A program made the translations under genes and the position numbers. The notes beneath the pieces are model-generated. The model was not told the origin of the DNA and searched no databases. It worked only from the letters and a program-made list of their open reading frames with translations. A stretch of 64,000 nt of DNA from Triticum aestivum (Eukaryota; Streptophyta; Magnoliopsida; Poales; Poaceae), in NCBI RefSeq assembly GCF_018294505.1, contig NC_057808.1, positions 358,844,696 to 358,908,695 of the forward strand, read 5' to 3'. Position 1 is the first letter of the stretch. Each line of letters opens with the position of its first letter. Shown here one piece after another: positions 10,480-22,568 of the stretch.

Positions 10480-11100
10480 AATTTTCATCTCGCAGATTTT
10501 GGTTTCGGGCGGTTACTGCGACTTTCCCCGCTTCGTTCAAATTTTTGCAAAGCAAGAGTGCACGTTTACCGTGCCAACTCAATTCGAATCCAGTTTGTAT
10601 TCTATTTTTGTTCGGGCAGGATCCATTTTCGATTGGAATAAAATTCTATATACATCATTTTTTATATATACTTTCAAAAGCACAACACCCTTTATACATA
10701 AATATAGTTTACAAATGGCATGATCTCAGATTCATAAGGCTGTATCCATCTTAATTTGGTTTTCAAATATTTGAAACCACTTTATGTTGAAATCCAATGT
10801 ATGCATTCCTCGCTAACTATCTCCAATTAATGTGTGTTTCATGCGGGTTTTTTTACTTCTCAAACATGTATAATGTGTTACACACACGCAACATATAGTG
10901 TAATCCCGTTTAGACATTAATTGCATATAAGCCATGCATTGTCTCTAATTATAGAATCTACGGGTCACTAATATTGATAGACTATATAACATTACATGTG
11001 TCCCCAAATTCAAATGAATATGCATGTTTGATACACCAATTTGCGTTATGATATTATCGATGTCGTGGTCTCCAGTTTAAATATTTGAATCCACTTTAAT
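10480..11100. other. AT-rich spacer, nothing recognised
   Basis: AT-rich sequence with no convincing coding frame, repeat or terminus that I can identify. Confidence 0.4.
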
Positions 11101-12860
11101 CCAGATATTTGTCTCATATAGCTATCACTCATGCTTATATAGGAGTATCTCTCTAGACCTATACGCGTTCATCGTCTCTCGGGTATCTCTCATGCTACCT
11201 GTATGTCGACAATGATCTTTTATCTTCGTAACACACTGACGGTACTCTCTCCCTCGACCTTCATCACTCTATCTCTCTCCCTACTATGTGTCTCTAACTA
11301 TGATTCTCCATGTGAAATCTCTTTCTCTCACACAAACACAAACTTCGTCTCCCGGGTTCTCATTTCTCTCTACAATTCCCCTATGTGCCACTCGCACACC
11401 CCCTCTCACATAGAGATGTCTTTTGCTCCTTAGGTATGAGAAGCTACGACTCTTCCTCTTAAATATCTCTTTCTCACACACAAACTCTGTCTCCCAGGGT
11501 CTCATATCTCTCCACCATTCTCTTATATGTCGCTCTCACACACTCTCTCTCTCCCTAGAGATATCTTGCGTTCCTCATATGTCTCTCTAGCTATCACTCT
11601 CGTTGTGAAATATCTTTCTCTCTCGCAGACACAAAACCCCGTCTCTCGGGATCTCATTTCTCTCTGATATTTGTTTCTATGTCACTCACATGCACCCTCT
11701 CTCTATCTCTCTCACACCCACACACATAACTCAGCCTTATGATCCACTTGACTCCTATCTCTAATGAACACTAGCTAGCATCTTTATATTTCTATTTATC
11801 TGTTTCTCCATCAACCTTTTTTCTCGCCCTCACTCTTGCTTCCTATCACACACATTATATATGTTTCTCTCTACATGCAGTCAAGTGCCCTCTTTTTATC
11901 TTTCTCTCACACACACATAACTTCACCCTCTGAACCATCCGACGGTCATCTCCAACACTCAAACTAGCCGATGTCCCTTTAGCTAGCATCTCTATCTCTC
12001 TATCTATCTGTAGTTTCTCCGTCAACATTTCTTTCTCGCACGCACTCTTGCTTCCTATCACCCACACTATATATGTCTCTCCATACATGCATTTATAGGT
12101 TGATCTCTTTTGCACAATCGTTGTGTCTCGCTCCCTCTGCTCGCCATAGATGCATGCTCCAGCCCACACCACTATCTCTTAAAGACAAAAACACATGCTC
12201 AATTGTTGGGCCTTCTTCCCTGCACTCTCACATGCATGCATATTGTCATACCGATCCGTCTCTCCCATGTCGTTGATCTTATGACTTATGTCTTCTTTCT
12301 TTTATCTCGATCATGCGTGCACGCACACACACACACACACATCCCACGTATACATGTATACCTCTCGCACATGCACGTTCAAGGTCTCTATGTCTCCATA
12401 CGTAGTTAATTACCCTCAACCCTAATGCCACATCTAATCGTTCTCTTCTTGTGTGCACATAACTTCCGCCTGGATGGGTAAAATACACACTCACACTTAA
12501 CAATCTCCTTCTAGCTACCCCCTCTCTCACCCTTCCCCTATATCCCCGAAACCAATAAGGCCATCCCTTCGTTTAATTCCCGCCTACATGCACCATCGAT
12601 ATATAGTAGTCTTCCTCGGCGTCTCTCGAACAAACATGTTCTCTCGATGTCGACTCCTCTCACGCGCACACACCTTCTCTTCCCTCTCTACGGGCCTTTT
12701 CTCTCTCGCACCCCCTCGTTGGTGGCCTCTGCCATACACATCACCTCTCTATGATGAAGCCACGCAGACTTAAATTACATCCGCCACCGAGGACCCCGCG
12801 TCACACACACACACGCATCCCCACCCCCACCCCCCACACACCCTAAGACTCCATCTCACA
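11100..12860 (+). repeat. pyrimidine-rich low-complexity region
   Basis: About 1.7 kb dominated by TCTCTC and CACACA tracts with degenerate repeated phrases such as TCTCACACACA and GTCTCTC. A similar tract lies at 42140-43450 in the CACTA element. Open frames here come from composition bias. Confidence 0.7.
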
Positions 12861-12994
12861 CACACATGCTCTAGGCAGAGCATTTGTTCCTACCACCCTT
12901 CGTCCAACCTTACCCGTATGATAAACAATCACCTTAATTTACTTGTATAACATGGACAAATTCCACTTTACTTTAGTAGTTAGCAAACTTATCA

Positions 12995-13463
12995 TCTCTA
13001 CTCTTATAAAAAACCGAGTTGGTGATGATGGTGTGCCTGCCATCTTGTAATATAGACCATCTGATCTATATCTGATGGATAGAAAGCAAACAATGATAAT
13101 TTTACACAAGATACCCGCACCACTCTCCACATCCTTATCTCCCACAACCTCATTGCTGAGCAATTAAAAAAGGAAGTCTCTGGAACAATCTAGCATGGTG
13201 GCCACTGCCGCCTGCCGGCGCCATCCATCCCCATGCCTCCGCCCAGTCCGACCACCATTCACCACCACGCTCCACTCCTCCTCACCTTATCTCCCATCTT
13301 TCATTTTTTCGATGAAATTCTCGAGATACTAGGTTTCCGATAAAATTCTCGAGATATCATTAGTTTTTACACATGGGATTACTCCTGCATGGGTCAATCA
13401 CAACAGGTGTTTTGTAAAAAAATGCATATTGATGTTCCGTGCAATGCACGAGCATCTTGCTTG
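12995..13463 (+). mobile_element. Helitron-like non-autonomous element (469 bp)
   Basis: It starts TCTCTACTCTTATAAAAAAC and ends GAGCATCTTGCTTG. Just before the end is the palindrome CGTGCAATGCACG (13438-13450), the short hairpin expected near a Helitron 3' end. It lies between A (12994) and T (13464), the usual Helitron target. The terminal CTTG departs from the usual CTRR, probably by one mutation. A shorter relative in opposite orientation is at 41803-42004. Confidence 0.6.
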
Positions 13464-14097
13464 TAACTATATAACGCAAATCACGAGTAGGAAGTGACAT
13501 TTTTTTACACAACCACGTTAACATGGCCACGTAAATCACTAGCTAAAGTGTAATACCATTATACTTATATCCTGATGCAAAAGGTTGAGTACATGTCCGA
13601 AGAGTAGAGTCGCACACACACACTGTGTCTCTCAGAATCTCTCACACACACCAGTTACGTGACGCCCACTTAAGCAGACACGTATGTTACAATTTGTGCA
13701 CCCGCGGGTACATGTGATGGTGCGCATTTATTTAAGCCGGACGGCGAACCCAAATAGTAGCTGCATTCATTCCCCTCCCACCGCCTCTTCTCTGGTCGCC
13801 GTCGCCCGGTAGCCATGGCCCGGCCGAAGTTAACGACATACGCCATACTCCCGCTGGAGCGGCGCTTTAATCTGGAAATTTTAGTGGTCATGCATGCATC
13901 TTTTGTGCTAGCACTCCTATATAAGGGTTGACCGGTCGCTTCCCGCGGAAGTGCGCAGGCGGTGGAAGAGGAAGGAGAAGGGAAGCGGGCTGTGGAGTAA
14001 CGTTTTTTACCACAATTTCTTAGGAAACTGAGTGCAATAATTGAATAGTTTTGCAAACTACCAGTACTACACCTGAAACGGTTCAAAACCAATACCA
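13464..14097. other. spacer with no supported gene
   Basis: Mixed AT-rich and CA-repeat sequence, then GC-rich DNA from 13660. The minus-strand frame at 13670-14353 has no recognisable protein and overlaps the dispersed repeat unit at 14098. Confidence 0.35.
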
Positions 14098-14320
14098 CCA
14101 CCATGCCCGCGTCTGACCGCCCTGGCCGACCCAACCCCCTTCCCTTGCCGGCATGCGCTTCCCACATGAAATGGCCAGCGTCACCCCGGAGCGTCAGTGC
14201 CGCATTAATGCCTGGCCAGAGCGGAGGCGACCTCTCACTGGTGCCGGCTTTGAAGCAGCACGACGACCGAGAGGGTGCCGCTTCCCGATGCATGCGACTG
14301 CTCCGCGTCGAGGCTGGCCA
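14098..14320 (+). repeat. dispersed low-copy repeat unit, copy 1
   Basis: It contains GCGTCTGACCGCCCTGGCC and, further on, GGCGACCTCTCACTGGTGC and GCACGACGACCGAGAG. The same ordered blocks recur at 20706-20917 continuing at 28495-28560, and the first block again near 61319. I do not recognise the parent element or gene. Confidence 0.7.
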
Positions 14321-14567
14321 TAGTTTGAATGAGTCTCCATCGTGGGGAGCCACACTAACTGTGATGATATGGACTCCCGTTGCCCACAGTTATGGATTTT
14401 TTCATCTATGAAGAACACGTGGGACTGGAACTACGAGACGAACATGTACCCAGGAGTGGACGTACGAACTTGAGTAATGTAGCGCAGTAAGTGAAGTAGA
14501 AAGGCACAAATAGTATGAACATGCATGGCGTATATGCATTTGTCTCTTACTACCACTAAATGTTGTA

Positions 14568-14580
14568 CGTGCAATGCACG
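14568..14580. other. palindrome CGTGCAATGCACG
   Basis: The same 13-base near-palindrome marks the Helitron-like 3' end at 13438-13450. Here it is followed by GTGATG, without a clear CTRR end, so it may be the relic of another Helitron terminus. Confidence 0.4.
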
Positions 14581-15231
14581 GTGATGTTATGGAGTACGTG
14601 CCTAAGTACTCTACTACTACTATATTAATTGGAGGCACATATTAGGTTTTATATTTGTTTACATGTATGCCCCGATACCTTCCAACTAGACGTGTCTTTC
14701 TCTCCGGGTCACACTTTGTATCGTTCATACCACTAGTACTACTACGTGTGGTCTCCGACCTAGAAGTGGAAGAAGTGGAGACGCTCTACCACGCTGTTCA
14801 TGTCCCACTCCTTTCGCTGACGTGTGGGACATCCAGCACGTGCCATGTTTGGCACTCCTTCGTCGTAAGAGTTGAAACGCTAGCATTCATCAGAAATAAA
14901 AAATAAATATAAATCAGAAGTGATACTATACCACGCAGTTTCCTTGCTCCTCGATATCGGAAAGAATACTTCCGTTCGCCAACATGTGGGACGTCGACCA
15001 TCCTGGTCCACTTGCCATGCACGCAGTACTCCAAGGGAGAGTCACCCCGGTCGTTGCGCCGCAGTAATAATGACTAATGAGCCGTCCAATCACAGGCCCA
15101 ACCTTTCCCACTGTGAAGTTGCTCGGACGAAGGAACCATCATGACTTCGTTGAATTCTGCTTCTTGAAGAAAACTACTGTACCAGCAATACTGCTAGCTA
15201 CAGTAGTTACTCCAGCAGAGGCCTCCTTTCG

Positions 15232-15345
15232 TTCATAGGATAGGAATTTTATAGGAATATGAAAATCATAGGAAGTGAGATGACATGCATCTCAATTCCT
15301 ATAGAGAAAGAGATGCCATTTGATGCATAGGATAGGAATTTTTCC
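15232..15345. repeat. small AT-rich repeat, possible MITE
   Basis: CATAGGATAGGAATTTT occurs twice (near 15234 and 15327) around AT-rich DNA with related TAGGAA words. This suggests a small transposon remnant, but no clean inverted termini or target duplication could be set. Confidence 0.35.
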
Positions 15346-16089
15346 ATTGAGTCTAGGCTAATGTATTGGTAATTTGCTCTAAAAACTACAGTAGTAACTA
15401 GTAGTACTGGTACATGCTCGTACTCAGACACAGACACACACACTAACTACCATGATGATGATCGAAGTTGCATGGCAATATATCTCAGAATGGCTACGGA
15501 AATGCCATAATAGGTAATGTATGGTGGCTGTTTTGGGGAAGATATAAGGAGGCTTATGTGTGATAGAGCGTATCGTATCACGGGGTCTGGATGCACCGGC
15601 GTAGTTTGCACCAACTCTTGAGGTGAGAAAGGGCAATGCACGGTACCGAAGAGGCTAGCAATGATGGAAGGGTGAGAGTGCGTATAATCCATGGACTCAA
15701 CATTTGTCATAAAGAACTCACATAATTATTGCAAAAATCTATTAGTCATCAAAACAAAGTACTACGCGCATGCTCCTAGGGGGATAGATTGGTAGGAAAA
15801 GAGCACCGCTCGTCCCCGACCGCCACTCATAAGGAAGACAATCAATAAATACCTCATGCTCCAACTTCGTTACATAACGGTTCACCATACGTGCATGCTT
15901 CGGGAATCACAAACTTCAACACAAGTATTTATACTAATCCACAATTACTCACTGGCACGACTCTAATATCACCACCTTTATATTGCAAAACTATTGCAAG
16001 GAATCAAACATATCATAATCAGTGATCTACAAGTTTTATGTAGGATTTTATGACTAACCATGTGAATGACCAATTCCTGTCATCTCTCT

Positions 16090-16310
16090 AAATAGATATA
16101 AGTGAAGCAAGAGAGTTTAATTCTTTCTACAAAAGATATGCCCACGCTCTAACAAATATAAGTGAAGCAAAAAATCATTCTACAAATGGCGGTTTTCTAT
16201 GTGAAGAGAAACAGGCAATCCAAACTTCAAATGATATAAGTGAAGCACATGAAGCATTCTATAAAGCCATACTCAAAAGATATAAGTGAAGTGCAAAGAG
16301 AATTCTATAA
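16090..16310 (-). repeat. four degenerate tandem repeats of about 60 bp
   Basis: The phrase ATATAAGTGAAG occurs four times at spacings of about 57-63 bp, each followed by a CATTCTA/ATTCTA block. The same array, in the opposite strand sense, is in the sister element at 24940-25160. Confidence 0.75.
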
Positions 16311-17249
16311 ATCAACCATGGACTATCTCATACCAGCATGGTGCATCAAATAAAAGTGAAAACTAAATGCAAAAGACGCTCCAAGATTTGCACATATCAC
16401 ATGAATGAAACGAAACCGGAAACATACCGATACTTGTTGAAGAAAGATGGGATGCCTTCCGGGGCATCCCCAAGCTTAGACGCTTGACTCTCCCTGAATA
16501 TTTACTTGTGGTGCCTTGGGCATCCCCAAGCTTGAGCTCTTGCCTCTCGTCCTTCTCCTCATATCAAGACCTCCTCGATCTTTGATCACTTCATCCACAC
16601 AAAACTCAACAAAAAGGTCGGTAAGATCCGTTAGTATAATAAAGCAAATCACTACTCTAAGTACTGTTGCAAACTAATTCATATTTTGTTTTTGCATTTT
16701 AACTACTGTAGTATAACTTTTCCATGGCTTAATCCACTGATAGAAATCGATAGTTCCATCAAAACAAGCAAACAATGCATCAAAAACAGAATCTGTCTTA
16801 AACAGGACAGTCTATAGTAATCTGAACATTCACCATACTTCTGGTACTTCAAAAATTCTGAAAACATTAGGAAAAATAAATAATTTGTTTATAAAGACAG
16901 TGCAAACCAACAAGCAATGTAAACATCCTAAAGGCAAATCTTGGCACATTATTTTTATGATACAATGAATTTGTACAAGGGAATAATTATTTTTTTTGAA
17001 AAGTTTCTGTAATCAAGGGTCACAAAGTTTCCATGGGCATGAACAAAGTTCAAGGCTAGCTCCCACTTTAACAATGCTCGTCTTTCTTACTTTCGCTTTT
17101 ATTTTTGAAAAAGTTTTAGGTTCCCCTCTTTATTTTTTTGTTTTTAAACTATATGAAAGCACTCAACAGAAATAAATGACTCTCTAAAACTTCCGGGTTG
17201 TCTCCCTGATAGCGCTTACTTTAAAGCCATTAAGCTAGGCATATAGTGC

Positions 17250-18588
17250 TCAAGTAATGAATCCACCCGGATCCCAAGGTATATCAAAGCCAATTTTAAT
17301 TAACAATGATTTGTGATTTAGTAGTGAGCACAAAGTAACATATATCATGCAACAACAAAGTCTAACTCTCTTCCTATGCATCGGCATGTCATAAAAGAAC
17401 AATTCATGCACACATACTAAAGGCCAATGCATAGTATAAACAGTTTATTACAATTTTATCATATTGGAAACATGGAGAGGCGGAGATGTAGTTCCTCTCT
17501 CATAATAATTGCAAGTGACAGCAAGCACATGCATATTATATCTATCAAAATCATCATGTGTAGTAGTAAAACGCAACCCATCAATATAATCCTTAATAAG
17601 GGCAAACTTCTCCGGTATAGTGTAGTCGGGAGAATTCAAAAAGATAATAGGACTATCATGCGTGGGTGCAATAGCAACAATTTCATGTTTAACATAAGGA
17701 ACTATAGCGAGTTCATCTCCATAAGCATAATTCATATTGGCATCTTGGCCACAAGCATAGCAAGCATCATCAAAAAGGGATATTTCAAAAGAATCAACTG
17801 GATCGTAACAATCATCATAGCATTCATCCTTCAGTAAATTCGAAGGGAAATTAAACAATGTATGGGATAAAGAGTTACTCTCATTAGATGGTGGGAACGG
17901 GTGATCAATCCGCTCTTCCTCCTTTTGTTCTTCGCTCTCCTCCTCATATTTTTCATCCAATGAGCTCACAATGTCATTAATTTCTTCTTCCATAGACTCC
18001 TGCAAAATATTAGTCTCTTCTTGGACAGCGGAGGAGCCCTCAATATATGGTTTAATATAAGGATTAGAAGCATAATTATCATAGCAATATCTAAGTATGG
18101 CCAAATTTTTAGATTTGTAGAGAGTAGTATCACACTCTTCAATAAAAGAAGCAATTTCACAAGTACCCCTAAAAGCAACAAATTCTTCAATTTGTTGAAC
18201 ATCATAGTAATTATAAAGACCCTTAGTATACGAAGATACGATTCCATTATCACTAAACCCACATTGGTAAGGAAGGTGTTTCTTAGGGTCTTTAGAACAA
18301 CAAGTGCAATCATATATTTCACATAAATTCCAAGCATAGCACTGCAAATGATGAATTTGATCCAGTAAAAGTTTCCCTTTTTCAGATATGCGGTGTCGCA
18401 CATAACAAGAATTCTCATCTAAAGATTTGCGCTCAACTAAGCTAGTTGGGGTTTCAGCCCGAACACATAGGGATCGAAGATGATCCAAGTAAAAAGCTTC
18501 AGTAGTGTGATAGATTTTGAGTGGTTCTTCAACCATTGGTCCAGTAGGTACCACTAATTTTTTTTGGTATTTTGCATTTCCTACCCAT
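17250..18588 (-). pseudogene. element-encoded protein of unknown function, decayed copy
   Basis: The protein frame of the WHAM-like family is read on the minus strand. The natural start is the ATG at 18588 (MGRK), aligned with MGRKRKIPKK in the sister copy. An extra A in an A run around 18560-18568 shifts the frame soon after. The long open part runs 18554-17448, and two adjacent stops then separate it from the last segment, which ends IPWDPGGFIT at 17250. Features are a cysteine-rich block (CYAWNLCEIYDCTCC), acidic stretches (EESEEQKEEER) and many D/Y residues. There are no motifs of gag, protease, reverse transcriptase or integrase. I do not recognise the function. Confidence 0.7.
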
Positions 18589-18679
18589 AACTAAAGATAG
18601 AAAACAAGAGCACAAAATAAAAACTACTTAGTGATAAAGCAAACAAGCACACACGAGAATATTCACCCCACGCTATAAC

Positions 18680-18697
18680 TCCCCGACAACGGCGCCA
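18680..18697 (-). other. primer-binding site
   Basis: TGGCGCCGTTGTCGGGGA lies 11 nt inside the 5' LTR. It matches the plant tRNA-Asp type site with one change from the sister copy (T for C). It shows which end is the 5' LTR. Confidence 0.8.
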
Positions 18698-18708
18698 GAA
18701 AAAGGTCT

Positions 18709-20243
18709 TGATAACCCACAAGTATAGGGGATTAATTGTAGCCTCTTTCGATAAGTAAGAGTGTCGAACCCAACAAGGAGCTAAAGGTAGAACAAATATT
18801 CCCTCAAGTTTTATCGACCACCGATACAACTCTACGCACGCTTGACGTTCGCTTTACCTAGAACAAGTATAAAACTGGAAGTACTTTGTAGGTGTAACGG
18901 GATAGGTTTGCAAGAATATAAAGAGCACGTAAATAAAAACTAGGGGATGTTTTAGGTAAAGAAGCAATAATGTTAGTATAGGGAGTGTGGAAAAGTGGTG
19001 GTAGGAGTTGCAAAATTGTCCCTAAGCAATTGACTACTTTACTAGACCGATAGCAAGTTTTATGTGGGAGAGGCCACTGCTAGCATTTCATCCCTGACTT
19101 GGAATTCTATGCACTTATGATTGGAACTATTAGCAAGCATCCGCAACTACTAACGTTCATTAAGGTAAAACCCAACCATAGCATTAAGATATATTGGTCC
19201 CCCTTCAATTCCGTATGCATCAAATTCTATGCTAGGTTGAAGCTTCTCTCACTCTTGCCCTCCAATACATAGTCCTATCAACATACAACTAACCCTATGG
19301 TGTGATCCACGCGCGCGCTCATATGATGGGCACCAAAGGACAACAACATAACCACAAGCAAATTAAACCAATCATAGCAATTCACCAATTACCTATAGGA
19401 CAACGAAAATCTACTCAGACATCATAAGATGGCAACATGTCATTGGATAATAATATGAAGCATAAAGCACCATGTTCAAGTAGAGGGTACAGCGGGTTGT
19501 GGGAGAGTGGACCGCTGTAGATAGATGGGGGAAGGTGATGAAGATGTTGGTGAAGATGACGGAGGTGTTGGTGTAGATCGCCGTCACACGATGATGGCCC
19601 CGGCGGCGTTCCAGCGCCACCGGGAGAGAGGGGGAGAGGGGCCCCCTCCTTCTTCTTCTTCCTTGACCTTCCCCCTAGATGGGAGAAGGGTTTACCCCCT
19701 GATCCATGGCTTCCATGGCGGCGGAGGGGCGAGAGCTCCTCCGAGATTGGATCTGTCTCTCCGTCTCTCTCTCTTTTTGCGTTCTAGATTCTGGTCTTTC
19801 ACCGTTTCTTATATTCCCGGATCCGTAACTCTGATTGGGCTAAAATTTGGACACGATTTTTATCCGGATATTGGCTTTCTTGCGGCGAAAGAAGAGCACC
19901 AACCGCCTTACGGAGTGCCCAAGAGGGCCCAGGGCGCGCCCTACCCCCTGGGGCGCGCCCCTCACCCTCGTGGGCCCCTCGGGCATTGTCGCGCATTGAT
20001 TCCACTTCCCAAATTTCACATATATTGCAAAAAAAATCTCCGTAAATTTTTATCCCGTTTGGACTCCGTTTGATATGGATTTTCTGCGAAACAAAAAAAC
20101 ATGCAACAAACAGGAACTGGCACTGGGCACTGGATCAATATGTTAGTCCCAAAAATAATATAAAAAGTTGCCAAAAGTATATGAAAGTTGTATAATATTG
20201 GCATGGAACAATAAAAAATTATAGATACAACAGAGACGTATCA
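18709..20243 (-). repeat. 5' LTR of the minus-strand WHAM-like element (1535 bp)
   Basis: It starts TGATACGTCTCTGTTGTATC on the minus strand at 20243 and ends GTGGGTTATCA at 18709. Length and sequence match the LTRs at 20918-22444 and 26973-28494. Confidence 0.88.
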
Positions 20244-20917
20244 GTCGCCCTGTCAATCAAAGTCCTGCTCATGGCGCAACGCAAACGACGAGCCCGTCAC
20301 CTGTGCGCCCCGGCGGTGCCTGACATTACTGTTTAGACGTTTGCTGGAGGCCTCCGCCAATGCCGAGGATGTATTCACCTGGCTTAACACCAACGGTCAT
20401 ACTCGGGACTCGGCTCCTTGCTCATGTATATCGTCCGTCACAATGAAAATCTATAAAACAGCCTAGCAAGAGAGGGTACTATGGTACGGAATATGTACTA
20501 TCGTGAGCGACCGATCATAGTGCCACTGCACACGGGTGTGTGTCTGATCGATTCGTCCATTATTCGTAAGTTATGCATGGTTGTGTGGTGTCTAATGGTG
20601 GTTGTCGAAGGCTAGCTGGCACAAGAGCGGTTGCATGGACGCCTGGTTGTCAATACGTGCCACATACGCTTCAAAGGCTCGTCATCCATGAGTTCACATT
20701 TTACCACCACGCCAGCGTCTGACCGCCCTGGCCTACCGAAACCCCTTCCATCGCTAGCGCACGCTTCCCGCCTGAAATGGTCACCGTCTCTCCAGAACGT
20801 CAATGCCGCATTGACCGGACTTAACTGCATGTGCAGTTGGGCCTGCATGTCAGTGACCCAACGCACCTGCAGTTAAGTCACTGAAGCAGCGTCCGCATTC
20901 ACCCCCGAGGCGACCTC
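20244..20917 (+). other. low-copy target DNA between the two WHAM-like elements
   Basis: No gene is supported. From 20706 it is copy 2 of the dispersed repeat unit seen at 14098, interrupted by a 60-bp foldback (20819-20878) and then by the plus-strand gypsy element at 20918. The repeat resumes at 28495. Confidence 0.6.
20819..20878. repeat. 60-bp foldback element
   Basis: It begins ACTTAACTGCATGTGCAGTT and ends with the near-complement CACCTGCAGTTAAGT, enclosing a short centre. The two arms can pair over about 24 bases. It is absent from the matching place in copy 1 of the surrounding repeat, so it looks like an insertion. Larger related foldbacks are in the module copies at 49253 and 51060. 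Confidence 0.6.
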
Positions 20918-22444
20918 TGATACGACTCCGTCGTATCTATAATTTTAGATTGTTCCATGCCAATATTATACAACTTTCATATACTTTTTGGCAACTTTTT
21001 ATACTATTTTTGGGACTAACATATTGATCTAAGTGCCCACTACCAGTTCCTATTTGTTGCATATTTTTGTTTCACAGAAACCCCATATCAAACGGAGTCC
21101 AAACGGGATAAAAACGGATGGAGAATATTTTTGAAATATTTGTGAAATATGGGAAGAAGAATCAACGCGAGAAGGTGCTCGAGGGGGCCACGAGGCAGGG
21201 GGGCGCGCCTGCCCCCCTGGGCGCGCCCCTGACCCTCGTGGGCCCCCGTAAGGCGGTTGCTGCTCTTCTTTGGCCGCAAGAAAGCTAATTTTTGGAGAAA
21301 AATCTGGGCGAAGGTTTCAATCCAATCAAAGTTATGGATCTCCGGATATATAAGAAACGGTGAAAGGGCAGAATCCGAGAATGCAGTAACAGAGAGAGAC
21401 AGAGAGACAGATCCAATCATGGAGGGGCTCTCGCCCCTCCCATGCCATGGAGACCAAGGACCAGAGGGGAAACCCTTCTCCCATCTAGGGAGGAGGTCAA
21501 GGAAGAAGAAGGAGGAGGGGGCTCTCTCCCCCTCGCTTCCAGTGGCGCCGGAACGCCGCCGGGGTCATCATCATCACCGCCATCTACACCAACAAATTCA
21601 CCGCCATCATCACCAACTCTTCCCCCCTCTATGAAGTGGTGTAACCCCTCTTTTACCCGCTGTAATCTCTACTTAAGCCTGGTGCTCAACGCTATATATT
21701 ATTTCCCAATGATGTATGGCTATCCTATGATGTTTGAGTAGATCCGTTTTGTCCTATGGGTTAATTGATGACCGTGATTGGTTTGAGTTGCATGTTTTAT
21801 TATTGGTGCTTTCCTATGGTGCTCTCCATGTCGCGCAAGTGTGAGGGATCCCTGCTGTAGGGTTTACAATATGTTCATGATTTGCTTATGGTGGGTGGCG
21901 TGAGTGACAGAAGCACATACCCGAGTAAGTAGGTTGTTTGCGTATGGGAATAAAGAGGACTTGATACTTTAATGCTATGGTTGGGTTTTACCTTAATGGT
22001 CTTTAGTAGTTGCAGACGCTTGCTAGAGTTCCAATCATTAGTGCATATGATCCAAGTAGAGAAAGTATGTTAGCTTATGCCTCTCCCTCATATAAAATTG
22101 CAATAACGATTATCGGTCTAGTTATCGATTGCGTAGGGACAAATAACTTTCTCTTAACAAAAAGCTCTCTACTAAAACTGATTTAGTTGTGTCTTTATCT
22201 AAACAGCCCCTACTTTTTATTTACGTGCTCTTTATTATCTTGCAAACCTATCCAAAAACACCTACAAAGTACTTCTAGTTTTATACTTGTTCTAGGTAAA
22301 GCGAACATCAAGTGTGCGTAGAGTTGTATTGGTGGTCGATAGAACTTGAGGGAATATTTGTTCTACCTTTAGCTCCTCGTTGGGTTCGACACTCTTACGT
22401 ATCGAAAGAGGCTACAATTGATCCCCTATACTTGTGGGTTATCA
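20918..22444 (+). repeat. 5' LTR of the WHAM-like element (1527 bp)
   Basis: It starts TGATACGACTCCGTCGTATC and ends GTGGGTTATCA, followed after 11 nt by the primer-binding site. Confidence 0.92.
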
Positions 22445-22455
22445 AGACCTTTTTC

Positions 22456-22473
22456 TGGCGCCGTTGCCGGGGA
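22456..22473 (+). other. primer-binding site
   Basis: TGGCGCCGTTGCCGGGGA matches the 3' end of plant tRNA-Asp as used by many plant gypsy elements. This tRNA identity is from family knowledge. Confidence 0.85.
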
Positions 22474-22568
22474 GTCATAGCGTGGGGTGAATATTCTCGT
22501 GTGTGCTTGTTTGCTTTATCACTAAGTAATTTTTATTTGATGTTCTTAGTTGTTTTATATCCTTAGTT

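Larger units (their letters stand above)
15452..20243 (-). mobile_element. WHAM-like gypsy element, minus strand, 3' truncated
   Basis: Reading leftward from 20243, there is a complete 5' LTR (20243-18709), a primer-binding site (18697-18680), a decayed ORF, and about 3 kb of internal DNA matching the plus-strand relative at 20918-28494. Homology stops near 15452, inside a CATCATCAT stretch that matches 25780-25792. The last 1.2 kb of the interior and the whole 3' LTR are missing. There is no polymerase, so the family looks non-autonomous. WHAM-like is a name from memory. Confidence 0.82.

Noticed and set aside
13670..14353. 227-codon minus-strand frame
   Set aside because: It overlaps a dispersed repeat unit and has no recognisable protein feature; the other copies of the unit do not keep it open.
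19525..20073. 182-codon plus-strand frame in the minus-strand LTR
   Set aside because: GC-rich LTR sequence read in antisense; not conserved as coding in the sister LTRs.
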